A stretch of 64,000 nucleotides of DNA from WLMZ01 sp031367435 (lineage in GTDB: Bacteria > Actinomycetota > Acidimicrobiia > Acidimicrobiales > Ilumatobacteraceae): the NCBI GenBank assembly GCA_031367435.1, contig JANLPV010000204.1, positions 1-64,000 of the forward strand, in the 5' to 3' direction. The number at the start of each line of letters is the position of its first letter. Within the stretch, counting starts at the first letter, position 1. This document shows, in pieces, positions 25,643 to 33,218 of this stretch. The translations under genes and the position numbers were made by a program. Under the pieces are notes generated by a model. That model worked only from the letters and a program-made list of their open reading frames with translations, did not search any database and was not told the origin of the DNA.

Positions 25643-26119
25643 GTGCAAATTCGTGTCACCGTGAACGGCACTACACACGACAGCGACGTCGAACCGCGCA
25701 CGCTGCTGGTTCATTACGTACGCGAGCAGTTGGGCCTCACCGGCACCAACGTTGGCTGCGACACGTCCTCGTGCGGAGCGTGCACCCTGCATCTCAACGG
25801 CGAGGCCGTCAAGAGTTGCACTGTCTTGGCAGTACAAGCCGACGGCCAGCAAGTGGCCACCATCGAAAGCCTCGCCGTCGACGGCGTGATGCATCCAATG
25901 CAGACCGCATTCATGGAGAACCACGGCCTACAGTGCGGTTATTGCACACCGGGCATGGTGATGGCCTCAATCAGCCTCTTGAACGAGAACCCGAATCCAA
26001 CCGAGGAAGAGGTGCGCCTCGGTCTCGAAGGAAACCTCTGCCGTTGCACGGGTTACCACAACATCGTGAAGTCCGTGCTTGCGTGCGCGAACGCGGCAAC
26101 TGTTTCCGGGGGTAAGTGA
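25643..26119 (+). CDS. coxS: Molybdenum hydroxylase small [2Fe-2S] subunit (CoxS-like)
   Basis: 158 residues from GTG 25643, preceded by AAGGGGA about 7 bases upstream and matching the normal CoxS length; upstream codons in frame look like leader. It carries both clusters: a plant-type ferredoxin site (C39, C44, C47, C59) and the second site C98, C101, C133, C135 (CGYC and CRC). It should carry electrons between a Mo site in a large subunit and the FAD subunit encoded next. No CoxL-type large subunit is encoded here, so the catalytic partner must lie elsewhere or be absent. Confidence 0.93.
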   Translation: MQIRVTVNGTTHDSDVEPRTLLVHYVREQLGLTGTNVGCDTSSCGACTLHLNGEAVKSCTVLAVQADGQQVATIESLAVDGVMHPMQTAFMENHGLQCGYCTPGMVMASISLLNENPNPTEEEVRLGLEGNLCRCTGYHNIVKSVLACANAATVSGGK

Positions 26120-26940
26120 TGATTCCTGCAGCCTTTGATTACAAGCGCGCCGGGTCGGCAGCTGAGGCCATTTCGCTCATTAGCGAGTACGGCGATGATG
26201 CCAAGTTTCTGGCAGGCGGACATTCGCTGCTGCCGCTGATGAAGTTGCGCCTGGCGCAGCCATCGGTGCTCATCGACATTGGCCGCATTACCGACTTGTC
26301 CTACATACGCGACGCAGGCGATCACATCGCAATCGGTGCGCTCACACGTCACATGGACGTCGAGAATTCCACCGTGCTTGCCGAGCACGTGCCGCTGTTG
26401 GCGGCCGCAGCATCGAACGTCGGCGACGCGCAGGTGCGCCATCGCGGCACCATCGGTGGCAGCATTGCTCACGCCGACCCCGCATCTGATTTGCCCGCAA
26501 CCACGCTGGCACTCGCCGCGACCTATGTGGTGCAAGGACCCAATGGCACGCGCGAGATTGCCGCGAAGGATTTCTACCTTGGCTTTCTCGAGTCTGCGTT
26601 GGCAGCCGACGAGATCATCACCGAGATCCGAGTGCCGAAAATGGCTGGGGCGGGTTGGAACTTTCAAAAGTTCAACCGTCGCGCCCAGGACTGGGCCATT
26701 GTCGGCGTGGCGGCTTGGCGCCGCGGCAACGAGTCAGGCGTCGGTCTCGTCAACATGGGGTCTACGCCCATCCTCGCCAGCAGCGTTGCTGCCGCAATCG
26801 CGCAGGGTGCGAGCGTTGCCGACGCGGCCAAGCTTGCTTCAGCTGACGCCGATCCGCAGGCCGACCTCAACGCAAGCGTTGAGTACCGCACGCATCTCGC
26901 CGAGGTTCTGGTTCGCAGGGCGCTCGACGCCTCTTCGTGA
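26119..26940 (+). CDS. coxM: Molybdenum hydroxylase FAD-binding medium subunit (CoxM-like)
   Basis: 273 residues from ATG 26119, which shares one base with the coxS stop; a GTG immediately upstream is also possible. FAD signatures AGGHSLLPLMKLRLAQP and RHRGTIGGSIAHADPASDLP are intact. The C-terminal CO dehydrogenase flavoprotein domain spans about 165-270. It accepts electrons from the CoxS-like protein. The order S-M without L is unusual. CoxD, CoxE, XdhC-type, MobA-like and CoxG genes occur 8-14 kb downstream. Confidence 0.92.
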   Translation: MIPAAFDYKRAGSAAEAISLISEYGDDAKFLAGGHSLLPLMKLRLAQPSVLIDIGRITDLSYIRDAGDHIAIGALTRHMDVENSTVLAEHVPLLAAAASNVGDAQVRHRGTIGGSIAHADPASDLPATTLALAATYVVQGPNGTREIAAKDFYLGFLESALAADEIITEIRVPKMAGAGWNFQKFNRRAQDWAIVGVAAWRRGNESGVGLVNMGSTPILASSVAAAIAQGASVADAAKLASADADPQADLNASVEYRTHLAEVLVRRALDASS

Positions 26941-27022
26941 GCATCCGAACTTCTGGTCGCCTGATCTTCTGAGCTCGCGAACGACGCCCGTTGGGCAACA
27001 CCGATGTGTAGCGTTGTGAATC

Positions 27023-28096
27023 GTGTCTGAGTCGACCCACGACGTTGTCGTTCCCTCTGGGGACGCACTACATCCCGATTCTGTCGCGCCTCGGCCACGT
27101 CGGGTTGGCGATGTCGTGCCCCAAGATCCATGGCGCATCGCCCGGCTCGCGGGTTTTGGACTGTTTGTGGCTGGCTACATCTGGTGGTTCGTCGCCAAGG
27201 GTCTGATCATCGACCGCATTTCTGTGGCCATCTCGGTCGGCATCTTCATCACCATTGGTCACGTTGGTCGACCCCTACGCCGGTGGGCGTGGTTGCTGAT
27301 CGACGTTCTGTGTTACTGCGTGATGTGGTTGGCGTACGAACAGACCCGCGGTGGCGCCGACCGCGCTGGCTTTCCACTACAGGTCGAGGCACCGCGCAAT
27401 ATCGATCGATTTCTCTTCTTCGGCGCCGACCCAACAGTGTGGATGCAGCAGCATTTCTATGATCGGAACTACATCCATTGGTACGACAAAATCGCCTCGG
27501 CCACCTACTTCACCCACTTCATCTTTCCGGTCATTGCGCTCGCCGTGCTGTGGGTCACAAGTCATCGTGAATGGGCACGTTTCATGAAGCGGTTCGCAAG
27601 TCTGCTCTTCGTTGCCTGCACCATGTTCGTACTGTTGCCCACGGTGCCACCGTGGATGGCTGCAGACAGAAAGCACTCGTACAGAATTCTGCCGCCACTC
27701 GCCCGCCACACCGGCCGTGGATTTTCGTCAATGGGTCTGAAGGGTTTCGTCAACACCTGGAACAGTGCGCTCGATTGGGGAAATGCGATTGCCGCGATGC
27801 CATCGCTGCACGCCAGTTTTGCGCTCTTCATTCCCGCGTTCTTCTTGCCGCGTATCAAGCCGATCTGGTTGAAGGTGCTCGTGCTCACGTTCCCGCTGAT
27901 CATGGCGGCGTCGCTGGTGTATTTTGGTGAGCACTACGTGATCGACGCGCTTGCCGGATGGACGATTGTGGGTTTGTCGTTTCTCTTCTGGGGCTGGTTC
28001 GAGCGTCGTCAACGTCGGGTTCGGGCAACACGTGCGCGTATGGCACTCACGCCCCTGGTGCCGACAGGTGGTGCCGACATGATGGTGCCGACATGA
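27023..28096 (+). CDS. PAP2-family integral membrane protein (phosphatase/IPC-synthase-like)
   Basis: 357 residues from GTG 27023, with about six membrane segments. The PAP2 catalytic motifs are visible: MPSLHASFAL (motif 2) and YFGEHYVIDALAGW (motif 3 with His). An RNYIHWYDKIASATYFTHF segment is typical of the large PAP2_3/inositolphosphotransferase group. It may transfer or hydrolyse a phosphoalcohol head group of a membrane lipid; the substrate is unknown. The C-terminus runs into a 14-bp tandem repeat, giving the ending GGADMMVPT. Confidence 0.83.
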   Translation: MSESTHDVVVPSGDALHPDSVAPRPRRVGDVVPQDPWRIARLAGFGLFVAGYIWWFVAKGLIIDRISVAISVGIFITIGHVGRPLRRWAWLLIDVLCYCVMWLAYEQTRGGADRAGFPLQVEAPRNIDRFLFFGADPTVWMQQHFYDRNYIHWYDKIASATYFTHFIFPVIALAVLWVTSHREWARFMKRFASLLFVACTMFVLLPTVPPWMAADRKHSYRILPPLARHTGRGFSSMGLKGFVNTWNSALDWGNAIAAMPSLHASFALFIPAFFLPRIKPIWLKVLVLTFPLIMAASLVYFGEHYVIDALAGWTIVGLSFLFWGWFERRQRRVRATRARMALTPLVPTGGADMMVPT

Positions 28097-28111
28097 TGGT
28101 GCCCACATGAT
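28057..28111 (+). repeat. 14-bp tandem repeat across a stop/start junction
   Basis: GGTGCCGACATGAT is repeated: one diverged copy at 28057-28069, two exact copies at 28070-28083 and 28084-28097, and one copy with a single change at 28098-28111. The units hold ATGATGG, so the PAP2 stop (TGA 28094-28096) and the next gene's ATG (28107) lie in successive copies. This looks like expansion of an original stop/start overlap. Confidence 0.88.
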
Positions 28112-28502
28112 GGTGCGGCGCGTCTTGCTCGACGGAGATTTCATCGATGCTGTCGCCGACATCAACTCGGCCAACCACACCGATGCAACGGCTCTGTACC
28201 TCACGCTCGTCGACGGTTACACAGCCGGCAACGAGTTGCTCTTCGCTCTGTCGTCCACGCTCGCGCGGGTGCCCAAGTCCGTTCAGCGAACCACGTTTGC
28301 GCCAGTATGCACCGTGTGGGTTGCTCGACAGCATCGCTCGGCTGCGCGTCGGGTGCGTGCCGAGGTGTCGGCCAACGCTGCACTTACGCTCGTGATGCTC
28401 GACACCGAAAACATTCGCACGATCGCGACGCTCAGCGCGGAGTTCGCGGGTTTCGATTTGCAGTTACTCACCAGTGCTCACCGACCCGCGGCAGACTCCT
28501 GA
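28107..28502 (+). CDS. Conserved-looking hypothetical protein
   Basis: 131 residues with strong third-position G/C bias, so it is very likely coding. It opens with MMVRRVLLDGDFIDAVADI and ends with an alternation of short hydrophobic strands and helices (LTLVMLDTENIRTIATLSAEF, AGFDLQLL). The topology loosely recalls a small alpha/beta domain, but I do not recognise the family. No signal peptide or membrane segment is seen. Start is ATG 28107 or 28110; no good ribosome site is visible because the tandem repeat occupies the upstream bases. Confidence 0.6.
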   Translation: MMVRRVLLDGDFIDAVADINSANHTDATALYLTLVDGYTAGNELLFALSSTLARVPKSVQRTTFAPVCTVWVARQHRSAARRVRAEVSANAALTLVMLDTENIRTIATLSAEFAGFDLQLLTSAHRPAADS

Positions 28503-28516
28503 CTCAGAGCGCGTCG

Positions 28517-29245
28517 TCAGCCCGAAACAACCTCAATGATGAGGCGTGCGGGATTCGATGCCATCGACACCTTGAAGGCGGGCCTGCCACGCACGCCAAC
28601 AGCCCAATTCGACACAGCTTCAAAGTCACCGATTTGCACAAGTTTGAGCACCACACCACCCTCGACGTTGATCGCCTGCGGACCGGTGTAGGTCTGTGTC
28701 GCAGGATTCGTCGACTGATCGAGGCCGGTGCCACCAAAACTTATTTGGAGAGCACTGTCGCCCGGCAACACCACTGCCAGATCGGACGGATCTTGTTTCA
28801 CGGGCAACGGCACGTAACGCACGTGATAGTTCGTCGGTGCCTCGGACATCTGGAACACGATGCGATCCAAGCCGACGAGGTGTTGCGCCGTCACTGCCTT
28901 GAGTAACACCCTTGGAGCGGCCGTACAGCATCCACTCGTGGGCACGAGCACAGGATTGGTTGAGGCACCGAATACCTGCGTACCTCCCAGGGTGGTGGCG
29001 ACGGTGGTCGGCTCGGTGGACGACACGTCGGACGACGACGTGGATGACGCCGGCGACGTGGACGAAGGCGCTGAGGTCGACGAGTCCGAGATCGCTGTTG
29101 AAGGCGCTGTCGCCGACGAGGTCGGGGGCAACGTCTGGTTCGAGGATGACGTTGATGATCTACACCCAGAGATTGCAAATGCAAGAACCCCAGCGATCGA
29201 CACGACAAAATGGCTGCGGCGGCGCGACCAGTCACGACTGCTCAT
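28517..29245 (-). CDS. Lipoprotein with Ser/Thr-rich linker and AMIN-like domain
   Basis: 242 residues from ATG 29245, with GGAGG six bases upstream. The signal peptide ends in the lipobox AFAISGC. A Ser/Thr/Pro-rich linker of about 60 residues follows. The C-terminal ~150 residues (DRIVFQMSEAP, QDPSDLAVVLPGD, TYTGPQAI, VQIGDFEAVSNWAVGV, ARLIIEV) resemble the AMIN-like beta domain seen in actinobacterial lipoproteins. It is probably anchored on the outer face of the membrane; a cell-wall-binding role is family-based inference. Confidence 0.78.
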   Translation of the reverse strand: MSSRDWSRRRSHFVVSIAGVLAFAISGCRSSTSSSNQTLPPTSSATAPSTAISDSSTSAPSSTSPASSTSSSDVSSTEPTTVATTLGGTQVFGASTNPVLVPTSGCCTAAPRVLLKAVTAQHLVGLDRIVFQMSEAPTNYHVRYVPLPVKQDPSDLAVVLPGDSALQISFGGTGLDQSTNPATQTYTGPQAINVEGGVVLKLVQIGDFEAVSNWAVGVRGRPAFKVSMASNPARLIIEVVSG

Positions 29246-29320
29246 CACGAGCCTCCTCCCGGCCGTTGCGCAGAACGACTCGCGGTCAGTATCGCGTCAC
29301 GCAACCCGCTCGGCAAGGCA

Positions 29321-29623
29321 TCAGCCCATGCACTCGAACTGCACTGCAGCACGCTCGCCAATCCATGGTCGGATGATCTCACCGCGAACCCGATCGTGCT
29401 CAGGGTGAGCGTCGTAGATGCGCCAGCCGTCAACCGACGCGAACGTGGCAACGATGGCAAAGTCCATGTTCGCGGCACCATGCGCACCGACGTCGGGCCC
29501 GCACTGGTACGTCAGAATCTCGGATATGAGCGCAGGTAACGATTCGAGCGAGTCCTGAATTCGCCGAATCTGCTCAGCTGTCGTTTCTGGTTTCCAACGG
29601 AAGGAGGCAACGTGGGTGATCAC
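29321..29623 (-). CDS. Dabb (stress-responsive A/B barrel) domain protein
   Basis: 100 residues from GTG 29623, whose GTGA overlaps the stop of the SDR gene. It has the complete Dabb ferredoxin-like fold: HVASFRWKPETTAEQIRRIQ at the start, a central GPDVGAHGAANMDFAIVATF, and YDAHPEHDRVRGEIIRPW near the end. Family members are small dimeric proteins, some of them enzymes of polyketide or small-molecule metabolism, many unassigned. Coupling to the SDR gene suggests that the two act on one substrate, which is unknown. Confidence 0.85.
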   Translation of the reverse strand: MITHVASFRWKPETTAEQIRRIQDSLESLPALISEILTYQCGPDVGAHGAANMDFAIVATFASVDGWRIYDAHPEHDRVRGEIIRPWIGERAAVQFECMG

Positions 29624-30366
29624 AACAAACCACCATAGGCGCCTCCGTCGACGTGCATCTGCACGCCGGTGACGAACTTGGCGTGATCGCTGCACAAGAA
29701 CGTGACGACATGTCCGAAGTCGTCGGGATCGCCCATCACACCCGCGGGAATGCCCATGGCCGCAGCGTCGGGGGTGGTGCCGTACAACTGCGTGACACGA
29801 CCGGTGAGGTGCAGCCCGGGCTGCACACTGTTCACGGTGACGCCGTCGTGAGCAACCTCACGTGCCACCGTCTTGAGAAAACCTGTTACCCCGGCACGCG
29901 CAGTGTTCGACAGGATGAGCGTAGGTATCGGTTGGCGCACCGACACCGAGGTGATCGCTACAACGCGTCCCCACTTGCGCTCCTGCATTGCGGGTATCGC
30001 CGCCTTGCACATGCCCACGATGCTCAGAAGGTTGAGATCGATGCCCACTTGATAGAGGTCGATATCGGTCGAGGCGAAGGTACCAGCGGGTGGACCGCCC
30101 GAATTGGCGACGAGAATGTCGATGCCACCAAGTGCGTCGATCGCTGCGGCCACGAATTCGGCTCCACCTTCGGCGGATGAAACGTCGCACACCAACGGTA
30201 CGCAACCGTGGCCGATCGCGATAGCGGCAGCTTCTATCCGCGCACGGTCACGACCACAAATGACGACTTCGGCGCCCTCGGCGGCCAGCGCCTTTGCGGT
30301 GGCACGACCAAGCCCGGCCGAGGCACCAGCAACAGCGGCGCGCTTACCTGCAATACCTAGCTCCAT
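29620..30366 (-). CDS. Atypical short-chain dehydrogenase (SDR) lacking the YxxxK motif
   Basis: 248 residues from ATG 30366 (MELGIAGKRAAV). The nucleotide-binding motif AGASAGLGRATA and the NSGGP loop mark an SDR. The Ser of the active site is present in ITSVSVRQP, but the usual YxxxK is replaced by LSNTARAGV, with Ser/Asn and Arg at the Tyr and Lys places. This matches the BKR-like SDR subgroup known to lack the full catalytic tetrad. The C-terminus FVTGVQMHVDGGAYGG is normal. Whether it is an active reductase is uncertain. Confidence 0.88.
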   Translation of the reverse strand: MELGIAGKRAAVAGASAGLGRATAKALAAEGAEVVICGRDRARIEAAAIAIGHGCVPLVCDVSSAEGGAEFVAAAIDALGGIDILVANSGGPPAGTFASTDIDLYQVGIDLNLLSIVGMCKAAIPAMQERKWGRVVAITSVSVRQPIPTLILSNTARAGVTGFLKTVAREVAHDGVTVNSVQPGLHLTGRVTQLYGTTPDAAAMGIPAGVMGDPDDFGHVVTFLCSDHAKFVTGVQMHVDGGAYGGLL

Positions 30367-30421
30367 ACGGACGACCGTAGCCGCCGACGAAGTAGGGTGA
30401 CGTCCACAAGGTGGTGAAACC

Positions 30422-31843
30422 ATGGACGACGATGCGATCGACGAATTTCATCTCGACGCCATTGCCGATGCGGACCCGTATCCCTACTGGTACGAAGATG
30501 TCGACGAACCAGATTCCAATGTCACGCTGGTTCGTGTGGTCAGCTGCGACCTGTGCATCGTGGGCGGGGGCTACGCAGGGCTCTGGACCGCAATCATCGC
30601 CAAGGAACGAGACCCGTCTCGCAACGTGATCCTGATCGATGCGCATGAGGTCGGCTCGGCGGCCAGCGGGCGCAACGGCGGTTTCATGGAGAGCAGCCTC
30701 ACGCACGGCATCGCCAATGGCCAAGAGCGCTTCCCTGAGGAACTCGATGTGCTCGAAGACCTCGGGCTGAAGAATCTCAACGACATCGAAGCAGCGATCA
30801 AGCGCTACAACATCGACTGCGACTACGAACGCACAGGCGTCATCGATATCGCCACCACCTCGCACAGCGACTCGTATTTCGAAGAACTCCGCGACGACTA
30901 TCAACAGCTGCGCACGCTTGGCCAAAAGGTGGAATTGCTCGATGGTCCAGCAATGCGCGGCGAGGTGAACTCACCCACCTACACCGGTGGATTGTGGCGC
31001 AAGGACCGAGCGGCAATTGTCGACCCAGCGCGATTGGTCTGGGGACTCAAGGCCGCGGCAGAGTCACTCGGCGTCACGATCTACGAAGACACGAAAGCTC
31101 TCTCGATCGACAAAGACGGGGTCGGAGTGATCGTTCGCACGCCGCTCGGCGCGGTGCGGGCGGGCAAAGTCGCGTTGGCCACCAACGCGTTCAAACCATT
31201 GCTGAAGCGTCTCAGTCACTACATGGTGCCCGTGTACGACTACTGCATGGTCACCGAGCCGCTCACCCCCGCGCAGCTCGCCGACATTGGGTGGACCAAT
31301 CGTCAAGGTCTCAGCGACATCTCGAATCAGTTTCACTACTACCGACTCACCGAGGACAACCGCATTCTGTGGGGCGGCTACGACGTCATCTACTACTGGC
31401 GCGGCAAGATCAACTCCGAACTCGAGAGTCGCCCCGAAACCTGGGCCAAGCTGTCGAAGCATTTCTTCACGACCTTCCCGCAACTCGAGGGCGTCAAGTT
31501 CACCCATGCGTGGGGCGGCGTGATCGACACGTGTAGTCGGTTCTGCGTGTTCTTCGGTGGCGCGATGGGCGGTCGAGTTGTGTATGCGCTTGGCTATACC
31601 GGCCTTGGCGTGGCATCAACCCGTTTCGGCGCGGAAGTCATGCTCGATCTGCTCGATGGCAAACGCAGCAAGGCAACGCAGACAGCGTTCGTCAAGGACA
31701 AGCCGTTGCCCTTTCCGCCTGAGCCATTTCGCTTCATCGGCATTCAAGCAACACGCTGGTCGCTCAATCGCGAGGACTCCACGGGCAAGCGCAACCTTTG
31801 GCTACGCACGCTCGATCGAGCAGGTCTCGGTTTCGACAGTTAG
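30422..31843 (+). CDS. DAO-type FAD-dependent oxidoreductase
   Basis: 473 residues. The FAD motif is CIVGGGYAGLWTAI, followed by SAASGRNGGFMESS and a C-terminal AMGGRVVYALGYTGLGVASTRFGAE, the pattern of gamma-glutamylputrescine oxidase/PuuB-like and glycine-oxidase-like amine oxidases. It probably oxidises a secondary or primary amine. A 30-residue acidic, aromatic N-terminal extension precedes the Rossmann motif. It is divergent from the SDR gene by 55 bp and convergent with the HisD-like gene, with which it overlaps by 4 bp at the stops. Confidence 0.86.
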   Translation: MDDDAIDEFHLDAIADADPYPYWYEDVDEPDSNVTLVRVVSCDLCIVGGGYAGLWTAIIAKERDPSRNVILIDAHEVGSAASGRNGGFMESSLTHGIANGQERFPEELDVLEDLGLKNLNDIEAAIKRYNIDCDYERTGVIDIATTSHSDSYFEELRDDYQQLRTLGQKVELLDGPAMRGEVNSPTYTGGLWRKDRAAIVDPARLVWGLKAAAESLGVTIYEDTKALSIDKDGVGVIVRTPLGAVRAGKVALATNAFKPLLKRLSHYMVPVYDYCMVTEPLTPAQLADIGWTNRQGLSDISNQFHYYRLTEDNRILWGGYDVIYYWRGKINSELESRPETWAKLSKHFFTTFPQLEGVKFTHAWGGVIDTCSRFCVFFGGAMGGRVVYALGYTGLGVASTRFGAEVMLDLLDGKRSKATQTAFVKDKPLPFPPEPFRFIGIQATRWSLNREDSTGKRNLWLRTLDRAGLGFDS

Positions 31844-33168
31844 CGCGGATAATCGTCGCGTGCGGCCATGCGCGCGAGACGAATCGTCGCTGTCTCTGCA
31901 TGCCCTTGCAAACCATCCACCAGCCCGAACGCCTCAGCGTCGAGCGCGATCTGTTGGGCCGCGATTGGATCGACAACGCGTTGCCACGTGAGCGTCTTGA
32001 GGAACTTGGCCACGCTGAGACCGCCGGTATATCGCGAGGCCGCTTGCGTGGGCAACGTGTGATTGGTGCCCGTACAACCTTTGTCGGAGTATGTGACAGT
32101 TGCGTCGGCACCGAGGAACAATGACCCGTAGTTGCGCAGTCGACGCAGATACCAGTCGTCGTCGACGGTGTGTATCTCAAGGTGCTCACACGCGATCCAG
32201 TCGGCCATCGCCGCCGACTCGTCACGATCGTTCGCTACGAACACCATTCCGTAGTCACGCCAAGCTGCGGCGGCAACATCGTGGTTCACCATCGTGGGGA
32301 GTTGACGCTCGATTTCGGCGATGACCAGTCGTGCAAATGCCTCGCTGTAGGCAATGAGATAGGCGGGCGAATTTGGGCCATGCTCGGCCTGACCAAGCAG
32401 ATCGGCAGCCACAAGAACCGGGTCGGCTGAGTCATCGCACAACACTGCGACCTCTGACGGCCCGGCCAGCAGGTCGATGCCCACCCGTCCAAAAAGCTGC
32501 CGCTTGGCTTCCGCCACAAAGCTGTTACCCGCGCCGCACAGCATGTCGACTGGCCCCATGCCTTCGAGCCCGAATGTCATCGCGGCAAGAGCCGGCACTC
32601 CGCCGAGGCAGAACATTGCATCAGCGCCCGCGGTGGCCGTCACCCACGTCATCGCCGGTGATGGACCGGACCCATCGGGCATCGGTGGCGTGCACGTCAC
32701 GACTCGATCGACGCCTGCGACTTTGGGCACCACAACACTCATCAGTGGCGACGACACGATGGGATATCTGCCACCCGGCAGATACGTACCCACCTGTTCG
32801 ACGGGTATCTGCCGGTGGCCGATGAGCAGGCCGGGCATCGGAGAGAACTCCGTATCGACCAAGAGCGACCGTTGGTGTTCGGCGAATCCGCGTACCGTGT
32901 GCACACTGCGCTGGAATGCCTCACGGAACTCGTCTGGCAACGTTGCTGCCGACCTCGCGATCTCCGCTGAGCCAATCTCGAAGCTGTCAGGGTTCCAGCC
33001 GTCAAGTTCGCGCGAGTAACGGCGAACTGCATCGATGCCATCACGTTCAATAGTGAGCAGCATCTCGGTGACTCGAGCCTGCACACTTGCATCGGCCGCG
33101 TTGCTCGGCGCCGCGGTGGGGTGCTTGAGGATGTTCCAGTCACGAGACGGAAGCGGTCGTGCTGCCAT
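31840..33168 (-). CDS. Histidinol dehydrogenase-family protein, probably not histidine biosynthesis (HpsN-like)
   Basis: 442 residues from ATG 33168 with AAGGAG seven bases upstream. HisD landmarks are present: GPSEVAVLCDDSADP, zinc-ligand LLGQAEHGPNSP and the catalytic GTNHTLPT. The sequence NYGSLFLGADATVTYSDK and AASRYTGGLSVAKFLKTLTWQRV resembles the HpsN subgroup (sulfopropanediol 3-dehydrogenase) more than biosynthetic HisD. No other his genes are near. I infer an NAD-dependent four-electron oxidation of an alcohol to an acid; the substrate is unproven. Confidence 0.85.
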   Translation of the reverse strand: MAARPLPSRDWNILKHPTAAPSNAADASVQARVTEMLLTIERDGIDAVRRYSRELDGWNPDSFEIGSAEIARSAATLPDEFREAFQRSVHTVRGFAEHQRSLLVDTEFSPMPGLLIGHRQIPVEQVGTYLPGGRYPIVSSPLMSVVVPKVAGVDRVVTCTPPMPDGSGPSPAMTWVTATAGADAMFCLGGVPALAAMTFGLEGMGPVDMLCGAGNSFVAEAKRQLFGRVGIDLLAGPSEVAVLCDDSADPVLVAADLLGQAEHGPNSPAYLIAYSEAFARLVIAEIERQLPTMVNHDVAAAAWRDYGMVFVANDRDESAAMADWIACEHLEIHTVDDDWYLRRLRNYGSLFLGADATVTYSDKGCTGTNHTLPTQAASRYTGGLSVAKFLKTLTWQRVVDPIAAQQIALDAEAFGLVDGLQGHAETATIRLARMAARDDYPR

Positions 33169-33218
33169 GGCGATCTCCTTCGATAGCTCGTTCGAGCCTA
33201 ACAATGAGGGGTTGGCAA

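Noticed and set aside
25519..27022. True aerobic CO dehydrogenase (CoxMSL)
   Set aside because: No CoxL with its diagnostic active-site loop is present here, so CO oxidation cannot be claimed; only CoxS/CoxM-like subunits are annotated.
31840..33168. Histidinol dehydrogenase of histidine biosynthesis
   Set aside because: No other his genes nearby and the C-terminal signature differs from biosynthetic HisD, so the gene symbol hisD was not assigned.
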